Source: Ichthyophis bannanicus (Eukaryota; Chordata; Amphibia; Gymnophiona; Ichthyophiidae). From it: DNA of 64,000 nucleotides. The stretch covers positions 156,277,532 through 156,341,531 of the forward strand of contig CM066041.1 in NCBI GenBank assembly GCA_033557465.1, read 5' to 3'. Below the pieces are notes generated by a model. It had not been told where the DNA came from, searched no databases, and saw only the letters and a list, made by a program, of their open reading frames with translations. Below are positions 10,030-21,419 of this stretch, one piece after another (position 1 is the first letter of the stretch; the number at the start of each line of letters is the position of its first letter). A program made the translations under genes and the position numbers.

Positions 10030-13000
10030 TGTATGCAAATGCTAGAAGTCTAAAAATAAGATGGGAGAGTTAGAATATATAGCACTAAATAAGAGGTTAG
10101 ATATGATTGGAATATCAGAGACATGTTGGAAAGAGGACAACCAGTGGGACACTGTGATAACTGGGTACAAACTATATCGTAATGATAGAGCTGATCAAAT
10201 TGGTGGAGGGGTTGCGCTCTGTGTTAGAGGGCATTGAGTCAGAAAGCATTAAAGTTTTGCAGGAAACAAAATTTGCTGTAGAATCTCTATAGATTGAAAT
10301 TCCATGTAAAAAGGGGAAGGCGATGGCAGTGGGGGTATATTATCAACCGCCTGGCCAGAATGAACAAATGGATGATGAAATGCTCAAAGAAGCTAACAAA
10401 TGTTACAGCGCAGTAATAATAATGGGTGATTTCAATTACCCCGGTATCGACTGGGTCAGTGTCACGGCAGGACATGCTAGGGAGATAAAGTTCCTAGATG
10501 AAATAAATGACTGCTTCTTGGAGCAGCTGGTTCATGAACCAACCAGAGGGGAAGCCATATTGGACCTAGTCCTTAGTGGAACCCCAGATCTGGTGCAAGA
10601 GATAAGGGTGTTAGGGCCACTTGGCAATAGTGATCATAGCATGATCGTGTTTGATTTAATTAGTGGAGGAGGGATGGTAAGGAAATCCACAGTACTACCT
10701 TTTAACTTTCGAAAGGGAGTCTATGATAAAATGAGGAAAATAGTTAAGAAAAAAACTAAAAGAAGCAGTTGCAAAGGCTAAAGACTTATAACAAGCTTGG
10801 GTGTTGTTGAAAAATACTATCTTGGAAGCCCAGACCAGCTGTATTCCACGCTTTAAGAAAAGTGGAAGGAAGTCCAAAAAACTGCGAGCATGGTTTAAAG
10901 GTGAGGTCAGAGAGGCTGTTGCCAAAAAAGCATCTTTCAGGAAATGGAATAAAGAGACAAATGACGAAACCTGGAAACAGCACAAGCACTTGCAAGTCAA
11001 ATGCAAGGCATTGATAAGGCAGGCAAAGGGAGAATTTGAGAAGAAGCTTGCTGCGGAAGCAAAAACACAAAATAAAGACTTTCAATTACATTCGTAGCAA
11101 AACACCTGTGAGAGAGTCAGTTGGTCCATTAGATGATAGAGGGATTAAAGGGGCACTAAGAGGCGACAAGGCGATAGCGGAGAGACTGAATGAATTCTTT
11201 GCTTTGGTCTTTACTGAGGAAGATGTAGGGATGTTACCCATAACTGAAGTGGTGTTTAAAGATGCGGAAGAATTGAAGGAAATATTTATACATCGGGAAG
11301 AAGTATTACAACTATTAAATAAACTGAAGAGTAGCAAATCACCTGGGCCGGATGGTATATATCCAAGGGTGCTGAAAGAACTGAAATATCAGATTGCAGA
11401 CCTGCTATTAGTAATCTGTGAATTTTAATTAAAATCATTTGTAATACCTGAAGATTGGAGGATCGCCAATGTAACACCAATTTTTAAAAAGGGTTCCAGG
11501 GGTGATCCGGGAAACTACAGACCGGTGAGCCTGACATCAGTACCGGGAAAAATGGTATAAACCATCATCAAGAACAAAATTACTCAGCATGTAGATAGTC
11601 ATGGCCTAATGGGAGACAGCCAACATGGCTTTAGACAAGGAAGATCTTGTCTTACTAATCTGTTATGTTTTTTTGAAGGTGTGAATAAACAAGTGTACAA
11701 AGGTGAGTTGGTTGATATAGTGTATCTGGACTTTCAGAAAGCCTTTGACAAGGTCCCTCATCAGAGACTTTTGGCAAAACAAAAGAGTCATGTGATAGGA
11801 GGCAGTGTACTATTGTGGATCAGGAACTGGTTAAAAGATAGAAAGCAGAGGGTAGGGCTAAATGGCCAATTTTCCCAATAGAGAAAGGTGAATAGTGGTG
11901 TACCCCAGGGATCTGTGCTGGGTCCGCTGCTTTTTGACATATTCATAAATGACCTGGAAAGGGGAATAACGAGTGAGGTTATTAAATTTGCAGATGACAC
12001 AAAACTATTTAAAGTTGTTAAAACCCAAGAGGATTGTGGAAAATAGCAAGAGGATCTTGATAAATTGGAAGACTGGGCATCAAAATGGCAGATGAAATTT
12101 AATGTGGACAAGTGCAAAGTTATGCACCTAGGGAAGAACAACCCAGACTATGGTTACACAATGCAAGGTTCCACATTAGGAACCCGCAGGAAAAAGATTT
12201 AGGCGTTTTTGTGGATAACATGTTAAAACCATCAGCCCAGTGTGCAGTGGCGGCCAAGAGAGAAAATAAAATGCTAGGTATCATAAGGAAAGGAATGGAA
12301 AATAAAACAAAAGATATTATAATGCTTCTATATCGTTCGATGGTGAGACCGCACCTTGAATATTGTGTGCAATTCTGGTCGCTGTATCTTAAAAAGGACA
12401 TAGCGTTATTAGAAAAGTTTCAGAGAAGAGCCATCAAAATGGTAATAAGAACATAAGAACATAAGATATGCCATACTGGGTCAGACCAAGGTCCATCAAG
12501 CCCAGTATTCTGTTTCCAACAGTGGCCAATCTAGGTCATATGTACCTAGCAGTTTCCCCAAGGGACACAGGTTCCACAATGCTTGTATTGGTTCAAGCAT
12601 TGATACCCTGGGTCCCTTCTCAATAATGGTTTATGGACCTTTCCTCCAGGAACTTGTCCAAACCTTTTTTAAACCCAGCTACACTAACAGCCTTTACTAC
12701 ATCCTCTGGTAACAATTTCCAGAGTTTGATTACACGTTGAGTGAAAAAGTATTTTCTTTTATTAGTCTTAAATAGTTTACCCTGTAGCTTCATTGCATGT
12801 CCCCTAGTCTTTCTATATTCTGATAAGGTAAACAATCGATCTACGTTTACCCGTTCCACTCCGTTCATTAATTTATAGACTTCTATCATATCTCCCCTCA
12901 GCCGTCTCTTTTCCAGGTTAAAGGAGATGGAAGGATACTCCTATGAAGAAAGCCTAAAAAGGTTAGGGCTCTTTAACCTGGAAAAGAGACGGCTGAGGGG

Positions 13001-13245
13001 AGATATGATAGAAGTCTATAAATTAATGAACGGAGTGGAACGGGTAAACGTAGATCGATTGTTTACATTATCAGAATATAGAAAGACTAGGGGACATGCA
13101 ATGAAGCTATAGGGTAAACTATTTAAGACTAATAAAAGAAAATATTTTTTCACTCAATGTGTAATCAAACTCTGGAATTTGTTACCGGAGGATGTAGTAA
13201 AGGCTGTTAGTGTAGCTGGGTTTAAAAAAGGTTTGGACAAGTTCC
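10030..13245 (+). pseudogene. CR1 LINE ORF2 (endonuclease and reverse transcriptase), broken
   Basis: Reading in several frames, the endonuclease begins with CLYANARSLK (about 10030), MIGISETCWKED, QIGGGVALCVRG and, from 10323, GVYYQPPGQNEQ, IMGDFNYPGIDW and LGNSDHSMIVFD. A lysine-rich linker covers 10800-11100. The reverse transcriptase starts near 11330 (SKSPGPDGIYPRVLKEL) and continues with GNYRPVSLTS, GDSQHGFRQGRSC, VYLDFQKAFDKVPH, GVPQGSVLGPLLF and FADDTKLFK near 11990. The C-terminus (RPHLEYCVQFW, FQRRAIKMV) is cut at 12441 by an inverted CR1 fragment and resumes at 12918 with [16 protein letters not shown]. There are several stops and frameshifts, for example TAA after GKMV and TAG after QFSQ. 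The catalytic residues are mostly kept, so decay is moderate. Confidence 0.85.
12442..12917 (-). mobile_element. CR1 3'-end fragment inserted in opposite orientation
   Basis: Beginning with the tail motif (ataagaacataagaacataag), this 476-bp piece is the reverse complement of the CR1 3' end, including the tcagaccaaggtccatcaag block and the last 90 codons of ORF2 on the minus strand ([18 protein letters not shown]). It sits inside ORF2 of the plus-strand CR1 and faces the homologous 3' end of its host at 12918-13443, creating a palindrome of about 1 kb. A 5'-truncated CR1 retrotransposed into another CR1 explains it. Confidence 0.85.
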
Positions 13246-13443
13246 TGGAGGAAAGGTTCATAAACCTTTATTAAGAAGGGACCTGGGATATCAATGCTTG
13301 ACCCAGTACAAGCATTGTGGAACCTGTATCTTTTGGGGAAACTGCTAGGGAAGTATGACCTAGATTGGCCACTGTTGGAAACAGGATACTGGGCTTGATG
13401 GACCTTGGTCTGACCCAGTATAGCATATCTTATGTTCTTATGA
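13246..13443 (+). other. CR1 3' untranslated region and tail
   Basis: After the ORF2 stop come aagggacctgggatatcaat, the gggcttgatggaccttggtc block and the terminal atcttatgttcttatg. The same 3' end occurs inverted at 12442-12917 and at 49824-49984, so it defines one CR1 subfamily of this genome. Confidence 0.8.
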
Positions 13444-14904
13444 TATATTTCTGTCCATTTCTAATGAAATTTGTTTAAAACTAGCTAGGAGGCATGACCA
13501 TAAAGGGAGTAGCACTACAAAACATTGAATGGCATGAAGATCTCACAGCACCGAAAGGACAAAGAGCAACCACAGTGACACGAAGACTTTAAGCTGCCTT
13601 GCGAAGGGCAAAACAACACAAACAGTGTGAAGCGAGACTGCAAGGCACTGGGAAAGAGACAAAGCAGTACCAGCATTTGCAGGAAGAACCCCCAAGGCAC
13701 TGGAAAAGTGGCAAAGTAGCACCAACATTGGGCAGAAGACCCCAAAGCACCTACATGGGGTAAAAGTGGTAGGAAAATCCCAATGCATCAAAAGTGAAGT
13801 AAAGTGGTAGTGATGTTAATATAAAGACCCCAAATCCTCTGGGTGGTAGCCAAAGAAGCATGAACAGGGTTACATTAGAGTCAAAGCTTTGTGGGGAAAG
13901 GAGATCATTTGCGGGGAATATGAAGTATTCAAGTATCTTCTTACACAGGTTTGCCCAGAAGAATTTAATGGCATGAGTCTGCTTTTTGTCTCATTGGCAG
14001 AAAGATCACAGGAAAGGATTTAGGCTCCCTGCTTTGAAAGGAAGTTTGGACTGTAGCTTAAAGAATCTTCTTTACAAAGGAGCTAGAATTGACCAGTTCC
14101 AATACAGCTTCTGGGACAGTAGGTGTGAGAGATGAACTTCCTCTCTGTTGTAGTTTCCTTGTTGCTGCTGCTATTTGGAGCACAGAATGGAGTCAGCCTC
14201 GTAAAAGTAACTTCCCTTGAAACCATTTCTAATGGGTGTTTGTGCAAAGGATGGAACATGCCACTGTTGGAAAGATGACTCAGTAGCTTTCCTCTACTGA
14301 TGGCCTGCTGACTATAAATAAAGTCTACAAAATGCTGATCTGCAAGCATTATAAAAAGCCTCCATACCTCTGATCTTATTATGGGAGCCTCTTTCTGCAT
14401 CTTCAATGACGCCTACTTCCTGTGGCTGCTCACCACCCCTTATGCTAGCACCTAGCTTATTCAAACCTTCCTCAGCTGCTAAACTTTGTTTCTTCTGATT
14501 CTAGAAATACCTCACATGATGGTTCATCCAACTATTTTCCTATACCTGCTACATTCTGCTGGTTTTAACTGCCAACTCCTGCCTTTCTCTCTCTCTTCTC
14601 CTGCATTGTCTTCTTTTGCTCCATTGTGGAGATGGAAGCAGACAACTAGAATTTCAAATTTTCACTGGAATCTGCATCTGCTCATACTCTTTAAAAAATA
14701 TTTTTCTCATGGCTGATGGACAAAAGGTTTCTGATAGCTAAGTTTCTGATCATCTCTATTAGTATTGTTGATGATCCAAGGCTTCTCTAGACTAGAGGAT
14801 CAACTACCTTTAATCTTGTTTCCCCCACTATTCCCATGCCTGCTCTGGCAAATGCTGACAGATAACGAAACAGTTTTATATACTGTATAATATGTAGAGA
14901 TTTT
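13444..14904. other. Unassigned sequence with degenerate short repeats
   Basis: No coding region is supported. Between about 13560 and 13840 there is a degenerate tandem pattern around words such as gaagaccccaaagcacc, gaagaacccccaaggcac and gcaaagtagcaccaac, with a period of roughly 60 bp. I cannot assign it to a family. From 13840 to 14904 I recognise nothing. Confidence 0.4.
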
Positions 14905-15045
14905 ACTGATCTCCAGGAACAAGCAAGCATGCAGTCTTTACATATGGGTAATTGTCACCGTCGGAACCTGTGCAGGAAGGAATGCTTCCCAACGTCTAGT
15001 AAGAGAGCCTTTGGCATGCAGGCTCCACTGCGCCTGCATGTCTGC
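14905..15045. repeat. DIRS left inverted terminal repeat
   Basis: Starting with tgatctccaggaacaagc, this matches the reverse complement of 27143-27277 with scattered substitutions (shared blocks include atctcc, catatg, gcctgtg and cactg.gcctgcatg). Confidence 0.8.
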
Positions 15046-15337
15046 TTTCCCAGCTCCTCTCCTCAGTTCTTCATTTTCCGCAGAGCCAGCAAGACGCATC
15101 ATTCCTGTCGCCACCGAAAAACATCTATTTTTTGTTTGGCATCGTGCTTCTGCCTTGCTGTCGACACCGGTACCACCAAATCCAACGCTGGTCCCGATAA
15201 ATCTTTCTTTTTTTTGTTTCTTTTTTTATTTTCAAAATTTTTTTTTATTTTTATTTTCATCATGATTATCACCACCAAGCTAGGCCTCTAGGCCTCCATA
15301 GCCTTCTCTTCAACCCCGAAGACAACTTTTTTAAGGC

Positions 15338-16125
15338 ATGGAAAAGTCAACTACTGGTTTTACAAAATGTATCAAGTGTGCCAGTGCTATATCAGTCACT
15401 AATAAACTGTTTGAGCCCTGAACATCAACCCAGTTCTTCTCCTTTGTGCCAGCAAATGACAGAGAGAAGCCTCAAGAACCGATCCAGACAATATGGATCA
15501 TTGTTGCCTCGGACTCTGTTTCAGTGGCTTCCACTTCATCAAGGGCCTCTACTTCCTCAGGTTTCTTCAACATCCAAACTTAAAAGTAAGTCAAAGTCTC
15601 TGGTTGCTTCCAAATTCTCAGCATCGGCATCAAAGACCAATACTGAGGCCAGAGAGAAGTCCTAGCATAAGCATTGAGGCTCCCCTAGCTGTGCATCCGA
15701 TGTAGACTGGCCAACCAAATAGCCCCGGTGGGAGAATCTGTCCTCCAAAGCACAGGTGGAGCTCTGGGATACTCCCAAGGCATCAACCTCTAGAGAGCTA
15801 CCTGTTCCATGTTCTGGGATGGTGGCGCAGAGCTTCATAGGTGACTCCACCTAGACATCGGCCATCTCCCTAGACCAGCACATGCTGGCTCTCGAGAGGA
15901 GTTTGGCAGCACTCCTGGCAGCTTCGGTACCGATAACATCGAGAGCTTCAGGAGTGCAGACTTCTGCACCGAGCCTAACGTCAGGCATATCGGGCCCAAT
16001 GCCAGCTCTCGAACCAGCATCATCAGAACCCCCAAGGTCGATACCTTCATTGAAACCGAAAGATACCCCTGGTATCCAACAGATTCAAACTGCCATGGTT
16101 GTCAGTTCCGATACTTCTGAGCAGG
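15338..16125 (+). pseudogene. DIRS gag remnant, 5' part
   Basis: Starting from an ATG near 15338 a frame reads MEKSTTGFTKCIKCASAIS, with a CxxC motif near the N-terminus as in DIRS gag proteins, then serine-rich sequence. It is broken by several stops. The frame is cut by the hairpin MITE and L2 LINE and continues after about 19620. Confidence 0.6.
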
Positions 16126-16317
16126 CCCAGGGCGCAAAGGCTTAAGGGGCGCATTTTAGCTGTCTGCCGTTGCCTGCCGCTGCCACTTTTTCTTCTCTCA
16201 GCGGCAGCAGGCAACGGAAGACAGCTAAAATGCCTCCCTTAAGCCTTCTCACCGGCATGCTAAGCAGATCTGCAGGGGGGGGGGCACGCACCCGATGTGC
16301 AAGTCGCACAGGGCGTG
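16126..16317. mobile_element. Hairpin MITE (hAT-type), left part
   Basis: After caggcccagggcgcaaag the sequence holds a strong hairpin: gcattttagctgtctgccg at 16150-16168 and its near-complement near 16214-16232, with gccgctg/cagcggc closer to the loop. The text parallels the MITE at 24179-24573 (agggcacaaaggcttggagg and gcaagtcacacaaggcg). An L2 LINE interrupts it at about 16318 and the right end was not confidently found beyond the L2. Confidence 0.6.
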
Positions 16318-19300
16318 ATTTATCTTTATCTTTATCTTTATTTACAATATTTGATTAACCGCCCAGGCCGAAGCATTAGGGCGGTGTACAATACAAAATA
16401 CGGCTGCAGGAAACAACAGTCAGAAGGAGAACGCCAGCAATTGATAGGACAGGAGAGACAAATTAAGGCAGAAAGGGGAAAAGGCCCAGAAGGGCAGGAG
16501 GACAAGAGGGTGGGGGAAAGAAAGGGGAAAGGGGGGATCGGCATGGGAGGGAATTATGGAGGGTGGAGGGCGAGGTTCTGCGATGGGGCACCGTCGGCAG
16601 GGAGGGGAAGATCGAAAGCCTGGCAGAAGAGGTGAGTTTTGAGCAGAGTTTTAAAGCGGGGATAAGAGGGTTCTAGACGAAGGGACCGAGGGAGTGAATT
16701 CCAGAGGGCGGGGCCCAAGAAAAAGAAGGCGGAGTGACGTGTTAGTTCGAGGTGGGCCTGTGCAGGGGGAGGGAGAAATAGGCGGTTACCGTGGGCTGAG
16801 CGGAGGAGGCGTGGGGAAGGTTGAAGATGGATAATGTCCGATAAGTATTGGGGGGTGCCGGAGTGAAGAGCTTTATGGGTGAGGATGAGTACTTTGAAGA
16901 CATAACGAAATTTTACCGGAAGCCAGTGTAAGGTGATAAGGCAGGGGGATACATGGGAACGAGCTGAGGAACCAGTGACAAGACGAGCGGCGGTATTTTG
17001 TACCAATTGGAGGCGGTGGAGCTGAGTGGAAGGGAGGCCTGCATAGATGGCATTGCAATAATCGAGCCTGGTTATTACCAGGGACAGGACGAGGGTAACA
17101 ATGGAGGAAGGGGGGAGAGAGGATTTAACGGCCCGTATCCGACGTAGGTGGAAAAAAGATGTGCGAATAACGGAGGAGATGTGTTGATGAAATGAAAGGG
17201 CAGAATCCAGAGTGACACCTAAATAGCGGAGAGTTGGAACGAGGGGAATAGGGCGGGAGGACATAACAGGTGATAAGCTAGGGGAGGGGAGCCCAAAGGA
17301 AAACCAGATTGCGGAGGATTTGGCGGGGCTAACATGCATGAAATTGGAGTCAAACCATGAGGCAACAGAGGAGAGGCAAAGATTGAGTGGAGTGAGGTCA
17401 GGGGCAGAAGAGGAGGTGTGATGGACCAACAAGATGTCGTCGGCGTAGATGTATGAGGAAATGCCAGACTGTTGAATGAGCAGTGCCAGGGGCGCGAGGA
17501 AAGCATTAAAGAGTAGGGGAGCAAGGATAGACCCCTGAGGAACACCACAGGGTGAAGGGGAGGGGGTGGAGGTAGAGCGGCCAACGTGGACTGTGAAGGT
17601 GCGTGTAACCAAGAAAGAATGAAACCACTGCAAGACAATCCCGCGAACCCCAAAATCAAATAGACGAGCCAGGAGAGTGCGGTGATCGACAACATCGAAA
17701 GCAGAGGAAAGGTCCAGGGACACCACGAGAGAGAAATCACCACGGTCATGAGCACGGTGGAGCTCTGAAAGCAAAGCTGTGAGGATAGTCTCGGTGCTAT
17801 GGCCTACGCGAAATCCAGATTGGCGAGGGTGAAGGGCAAAAGTGGAATTGAGGTGTGTTGCAAGTTGGGAGAAAATCAGTTTTTCGAGGATTTTTGAAAG
17901 GAAAGGAAGGTTAGTGACTGGACGCCAATTTGCGGGGAGTGCAGGATCCAGGGTGGGTTTCTTCAGAAGGGGGCGGACAATGGCATGTTTCCAGTTGGAG
18001 GGGAAGAGACCGGACAAAAGGCTGGTGTTAAAGATAGAGACAATATACGGCACAAGAGCAAGGTCTGGTTTAATCAGCCAGGAAGAGGGCAGGGGATCGA
18101 GAGGACAGGTGGTCTGATGGGCTGACGAAATGGCTTTGATGACTTCAGGGGCGGATACAGGTGAGAAGGTACGCCATGTATGGGGGAAAGCATGGGAAGG
18201 GGAAAGGGGGCTGGCAGGGGGGGAAGGAGAAAGGGAAGGGGAAGTAGGGGGAGGAGAAAGAGGGAGAGGACAGGCAGGAAAGGAGGAACGAAGGGAGAGG
18301 ACCTTATTGGTAAAAAAGGAAGCAAGGGTAGATGGGCTGGGGGCCAACGGAGGGGGCTGTGGAGGAAGAGTAGACGAGGAAGAGATGGAACGGAGGACGA
18401 GAAACAGACGTCTAGACGAATTAGATGAGGAAGATATGAGCTGAGAGTAGTAGGACTGTTTGGCCGCAGATATCAGTGAACGGTAAGAAAGATGAGTTTG
18501 GCGAAAGGCTAGATAAGAGGCAGCAGAACGGTGCTTCTTCCAAAGACGCTCTGCACGGCGGAGGTAGGAGCGATGAAGGAACAGTCCAGAATGGAACCAG
18601 GGGTGGTGAGATGAAGAGCGGGGAGATATAGGGCAGAGAGGTGCGAGAGCATCGAGGGTGGCAGAGAGAGAGGAGGACCAGGTATTGACCTGTTGGTCAA
18701 CAGGGAGAGAGAAAAAATCCGGTGGAAAGAGAGAGCTGGCAGGGGGGAAAGAACGTAGGGTATGAGGAGTAATACGTCGGCGAAGGGAGGAGGTGGATAG
18801 ATCGGGAAGGGGGGGGCCCAGCGGTGCCAGAGGGGGGAAAGGGAAGGAAAACAACAGGCAAAGGTGGTCGGACCAGGGGACAGGGACAGAGAGAATGCTA
18901 GATGGAAGGTAGGGAGAGGACTCGGGAGTAAGGATGAGATCCAACGTCTGTCCAGAAGCATGGGTAGGACAGAGGACATGTTGGGATAGGGCCAAGTCAG
19001 AAAAAAGAGAGATAAGGGTCTTGTCGCGAGGGCGCAGAGGGGAGACCAAGTGGACATTAAGATCGCCTAAGATAACTAAGTGGGGGGACAGAAGAACAGA
19101 GTCAGAAATGGTAAGCTGAAGTGAGTCCCAGAGATCAGGGCGCAAGGAGGGGGGAGCATATAGGAGGAGAAAGTAGATTGGGGTAGGGGAAGCGGAACGA
19201 ACCAGGAGGGCTTCTGGATAAACTGGAGGGGATGACACCTGTGAAAAAGCAAGAGTGGATTTGAAAATTAATGCTACCCCGCCCCCAGTACCCCGGAGGC

Positions 19301-19610
19301 GGGGGGTATGAAATGCCGAATAGCCGGGAGGGAGACACTGGTGAAGGAGGGGAGGAGATTGGCAAGGTTGCGAGTGAGGAGACCGGAGGGGGGGGAAGCA
19401 GACGGCAGGGGCCGATGCCCCCAGAAGACAGGTATAGTAGTCACGCCCGCGGAAGTGGGGCTGGTCGGGACAGTGAACGATGGGGCAGCCATGAGAAGGG
19501 AACTGTGCGGGGTAGAAGGCAAGACCAAAGTAAATGCTAGGAGGAGAGAGTAGAGCCAGGAGATGGAGGTGTACTGCGAGAGCCGACGGTGCCACTCTGC
19601 TGAGTATATG
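16318..19610 (-). mobile_element. L2-clade LINE with a long open reading frame
   Basis: A minus-strand L2 LINE lies inside the hairpin MITE of the DIRS element. Its 3' end (left side) carries a hexamer tail of (GATAAA)n seen on the plus strand as tttatcttt repeats at 16318-16341, preceded by a short 3' untranslated region. The coding frame occupies almost the whole body. The 5' edge near 19610 is approximate because sequence before it no longer matches an L2 endonuclease start. Confidence 0.85.
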
Positions 19611-19658
19611 TATCGGTTTCAATCTTTGAAGTCCATGAAGCATCAAGGTCGAACTCAA
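16554..19658 (-). CDS. L2 LINE ORF2-type protein (endonuclease and reverse transcriptase)
   Basis: An uninterrupted frame of 1034 codons. Endonuclease motifs start near residue 107 (LPPGYSAFHTPR, GTGGGVALIFKS, VILGDLNVHLVS, WSDHLCLLF). The reverse transcriptase includes NWRPVTNLPFLSKILEKL, SGFRVGHSTETILTALLS, SLDLSSAFDVVDH, CGVPQGSILAPLLFN and SYIYADDILLVH near residue 735, then the C-terminal TLHWLPVKFRYVFKVL and GPALWNSLPRSLR. These define the L2 clade. The first 105 or so residues do not read as endonuclease; the TETW block with a catalytic Glu is absent, so the N-terminus is truncated or replaced and the enzyme may be inactive despite the open frame. The protein is Ser/Pro/Leu-rich, reflecting GA-rich coding DNA on the plus strand. 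Confidence 0.85.
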   Translation of the reverse strand: MSSTLMLHGLQRLKPIHILSRVAPSALAVHLHLLALLSPPSIYFGLAFYPAQFPSHGCPIVHCPDQPHFRGRDYYTCLLGASAPAVCFPPLRSPHSQPCQSPPLLHQCLPPGYSAFHTPRLRGTGGGVALIFKSTLAFSQVSSPPVYPEALLVRSASPTPIYFLLLYAPPSLRPDLWDSLQLTISDSVLLSPHLVILGDLNVHLVSPLRPRDKTLISLFSDLALSQHVLCPTHASGQTLDLILTPESSPYLPSSILSVPVPWSDHLCLLFSFPFPPLAPLGPPLPDLSTSSLRRRITPHTLRSFPPASSLFPPDFFSLPVDQQVNTWSSSLSATLDALAPLCPISPRSSSHHPWFHSGLFLHRSYLRRAERLWKKHRSAASYLAFRQTHLSYRSLISAAKQSYYSQLISSSSNSSRRLFLVLRSISSSSTLPPQPPPLAPSPSTLASFFTNKVLSLRSSFPACPLPLSPPPTSPSLSPSPPASPLSPSHAFPHTWRTFSPVSAPEVIKAISSAHQTTCPLDPLPSSWLIKPDLALVPYIVSIFNTSLLSGLFPSNWKHAIVRPLLKKPTLDPALPANWRPVTNLPFLSKILEKLIFSQLATHLNSTFALHPRQSGFRVGHSTETILTALLSELHRAHDRGDFSLVVSLDLSSAFDVVDHRTLLARLFDFGVRGIVLQWFHSFLVTRTFTVHVGRSTSTPSPSPCGVPQGSILAPLLFNAFLAPLALLIQQSGISSYIYADDILLVHHTSSSAPDLTPLNLCLSSVASWFDSNFMHVSPAKSSAIWFSFGLPSPSLSPVMSSRPIPLVPTLRYLGVTLDSALSFHQHISSVIRTSFFHLRRIRAVKSSLPPSSIVTLVLSLVITRLDYCNAIYAGLPSTQLHRLQLVQNTAARLVTGSSARSHVSPCLITLHWLPVKFRYVFKVLILTHKALHSGTPQYLSDIIHLQPSPRLLRSAHGNRLFLPPPAQAHLELTRHSAFFFLGPALWNSLPRSLRLEPSYPRFKTLLKTHLFCQAFDLPLPADGAPSQNLALHPP

Positions 19659-20690
19659 GACTGCTGATATTTTAATTTCTTACTGGACTCTGATTTCAGT
19701 TCTTCAAAATCTGACAGGGGTCACTCGATTCCCGAGAACTTCCAGACATCCCTTCGGACCCTTCGCCACCTCAGGAACGGCTTCAGTGCCCACTGGAAAA
19801 TATGTCCTTTCAGAACTTCATACATGATATGGCAGCAGGGCCCACCATCACAGTAATCTCAGAAAAGGAACAGAGGGCAGAGGAATTGGAGATGCTCTAA
19901 TACCCTCCCATGCCCAAAGAGGCAGCTACATTGCCAGTGCATCATATCCTGCAGGATCTTATGCTCCACATGTGGGAGGCCCCATTCACAGTTTCACCTG
20001 TCAGCAAGAGACTCGATACCATTTAATGAGCACCAGAGTGCCCAGGCTTCCAAAAACCTCGGCTCCCCCAATATTTAATGGTGGTGGAATCGGTGATACG
20101 CCAAATAAAGAGCTCTAAGAACCATTCATCCATGCCACCTGGCAGAGACTCGAGGACAATCTATGCCTTTGGTCATCGATGCTTCCATATTGGGTGTCGA
20201 TGCTTCCATATTGGTCTCCAAAATAAACTCTTACATGCTGTACATGGGCATGTTTCTGAAGGATGTCACCAAGGATCTGGAAACTTTCATCCCCCTACTT
20301 CCTGAGGATAAGTGGAGTGCATTCCAGATACTCATCAAGCAAGGCCAAAATACTTCTAATTTTCTTACCAGGGCCTCTTTTGATGCCTTTGAATCAACAA
20401 GCAGAGCTTCAGCAGTCTGCATTGGGGCTCACTGAAAGGCCTGGTTACAGGCATCAGTTCTCAAGCAATGGATCCAGGATAAGCTGGTCAATATTCCATG
20501 TACTGGAGAAAACCTTCTGGGCAAGGATTGGAGGGAAAAAGCAGGGGAGATTGAAACAGATGATGTCACCCTAAAATGCCTTTCCAGGAAAACATATGAC
20601 CCATCTAAGAGGAAGGCTTTTCTCAAGAAATCTTTCTATTCTAAAAAGAAGAGAGCTATCCTTCTTACCCGCCTTCTGCACCCATAGTGA
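19620..20690 (+). pseudogene. DIRS gag remnant, 3' part
   Basis: The gag continues after the L2. Recognisable pieces are a frame near 19800 (SFQNFIHDMAAGP), KWSAFQILIKQGQ near 20310 and VLKQWIQDKLVNIP near 20460, a segment like the conserved region of DIRS gag. Stops and frameshifts break it. It ends near 20690 at an unclassified insert. Confidence 0.6.
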
Positions 20691-21415
20691 TTCATTGTTT
20701 ACAAAAACAGCATAAATTTAAAGATCGTAAGTGGCATGTATTGCATTATGTTCCTTTCAACCCCTGAGGGGGAAGCAGAGAGCACAAATTACAATTTTTA
20801 GAACAATCTTGGATTTTTAGATTATTTACAGTCTTTCCAATGGGGCTGAACCAAGAGCTTGATTGGGTGAGTCTGTTGTGAGGAAAGCAAGCCTATTGGT
20901 TGGTTGTTTTTATCAAGTTCACCTATCCTGTAGTTAGCCATGTGATTTAAATACCAGCTGGTTCATGAGGAATTCATTCCGTTTGACATCCTGGAACAAA
21001 GGAGGTGTTTTTCAAAAAAGTGCGATTCATCCTAGGTTGAGCGTTGATACAGGGCAAAACTCAGGATTAGCCCTAAACTCAGTGCTATGTCCGCAGAATT
21101 GGAAGGAATGCTACAGCTTTGTTGAAATTGCTACCATCTTCAGAGCTCTATTGAAAGAATTTTATTCAAAACTGTGGCTTGTCAACGTTGGGATCGCTTT
21201 TGCAAACTATTCTTGAATATTGAGTTTGGACCAATAGTGAAATGGTTCACTGGTTTCAGGTAAGCCTTTAATGAATAAAAAGGAAAATTTATGAGAGGAA
21301 GTGTTCCTCAAGACAAATGTTCCAACATTAAAATGAGGGATTAGCTGTTTTGAATCTACTTGTTCAATTACTTTTGATGGTATCAGTAGATTGTGTGAGT
21401 TAGTTTAGCCTATCA
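20691..21415. other. Unclassified insert of about 725 bp in the DIRS element
   Basis: Gag-like sequence stops near 20690 and DIRS-like coding sequence resumes near 21420 (a Gln-rich stretch, then KKPKAPK). Between them lies AT-rich sequence with no recognisable domain and no clear terminal repeats. It includes caagcctattggttgg and ctggttcatgaggaattc. It could be a solo terminal repeat or a non-autonomous element, but I cannot say which. Confidence 0.5.
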
Positions 21416-21419
21416 ACTT

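Noticed and set aside
14083..14406. A 107-codon minus-strand frame as a small gene
   Set aside because: No domain, no neighbouring exon structure, and the length is expected by chance in this much sequence.
18074..18444. Gly/Arg/Glu-rich plus-strand frames opposite the L2
   Set aside because: They are antisense shadows of the Ser/Pro-rich L2 coding frame.
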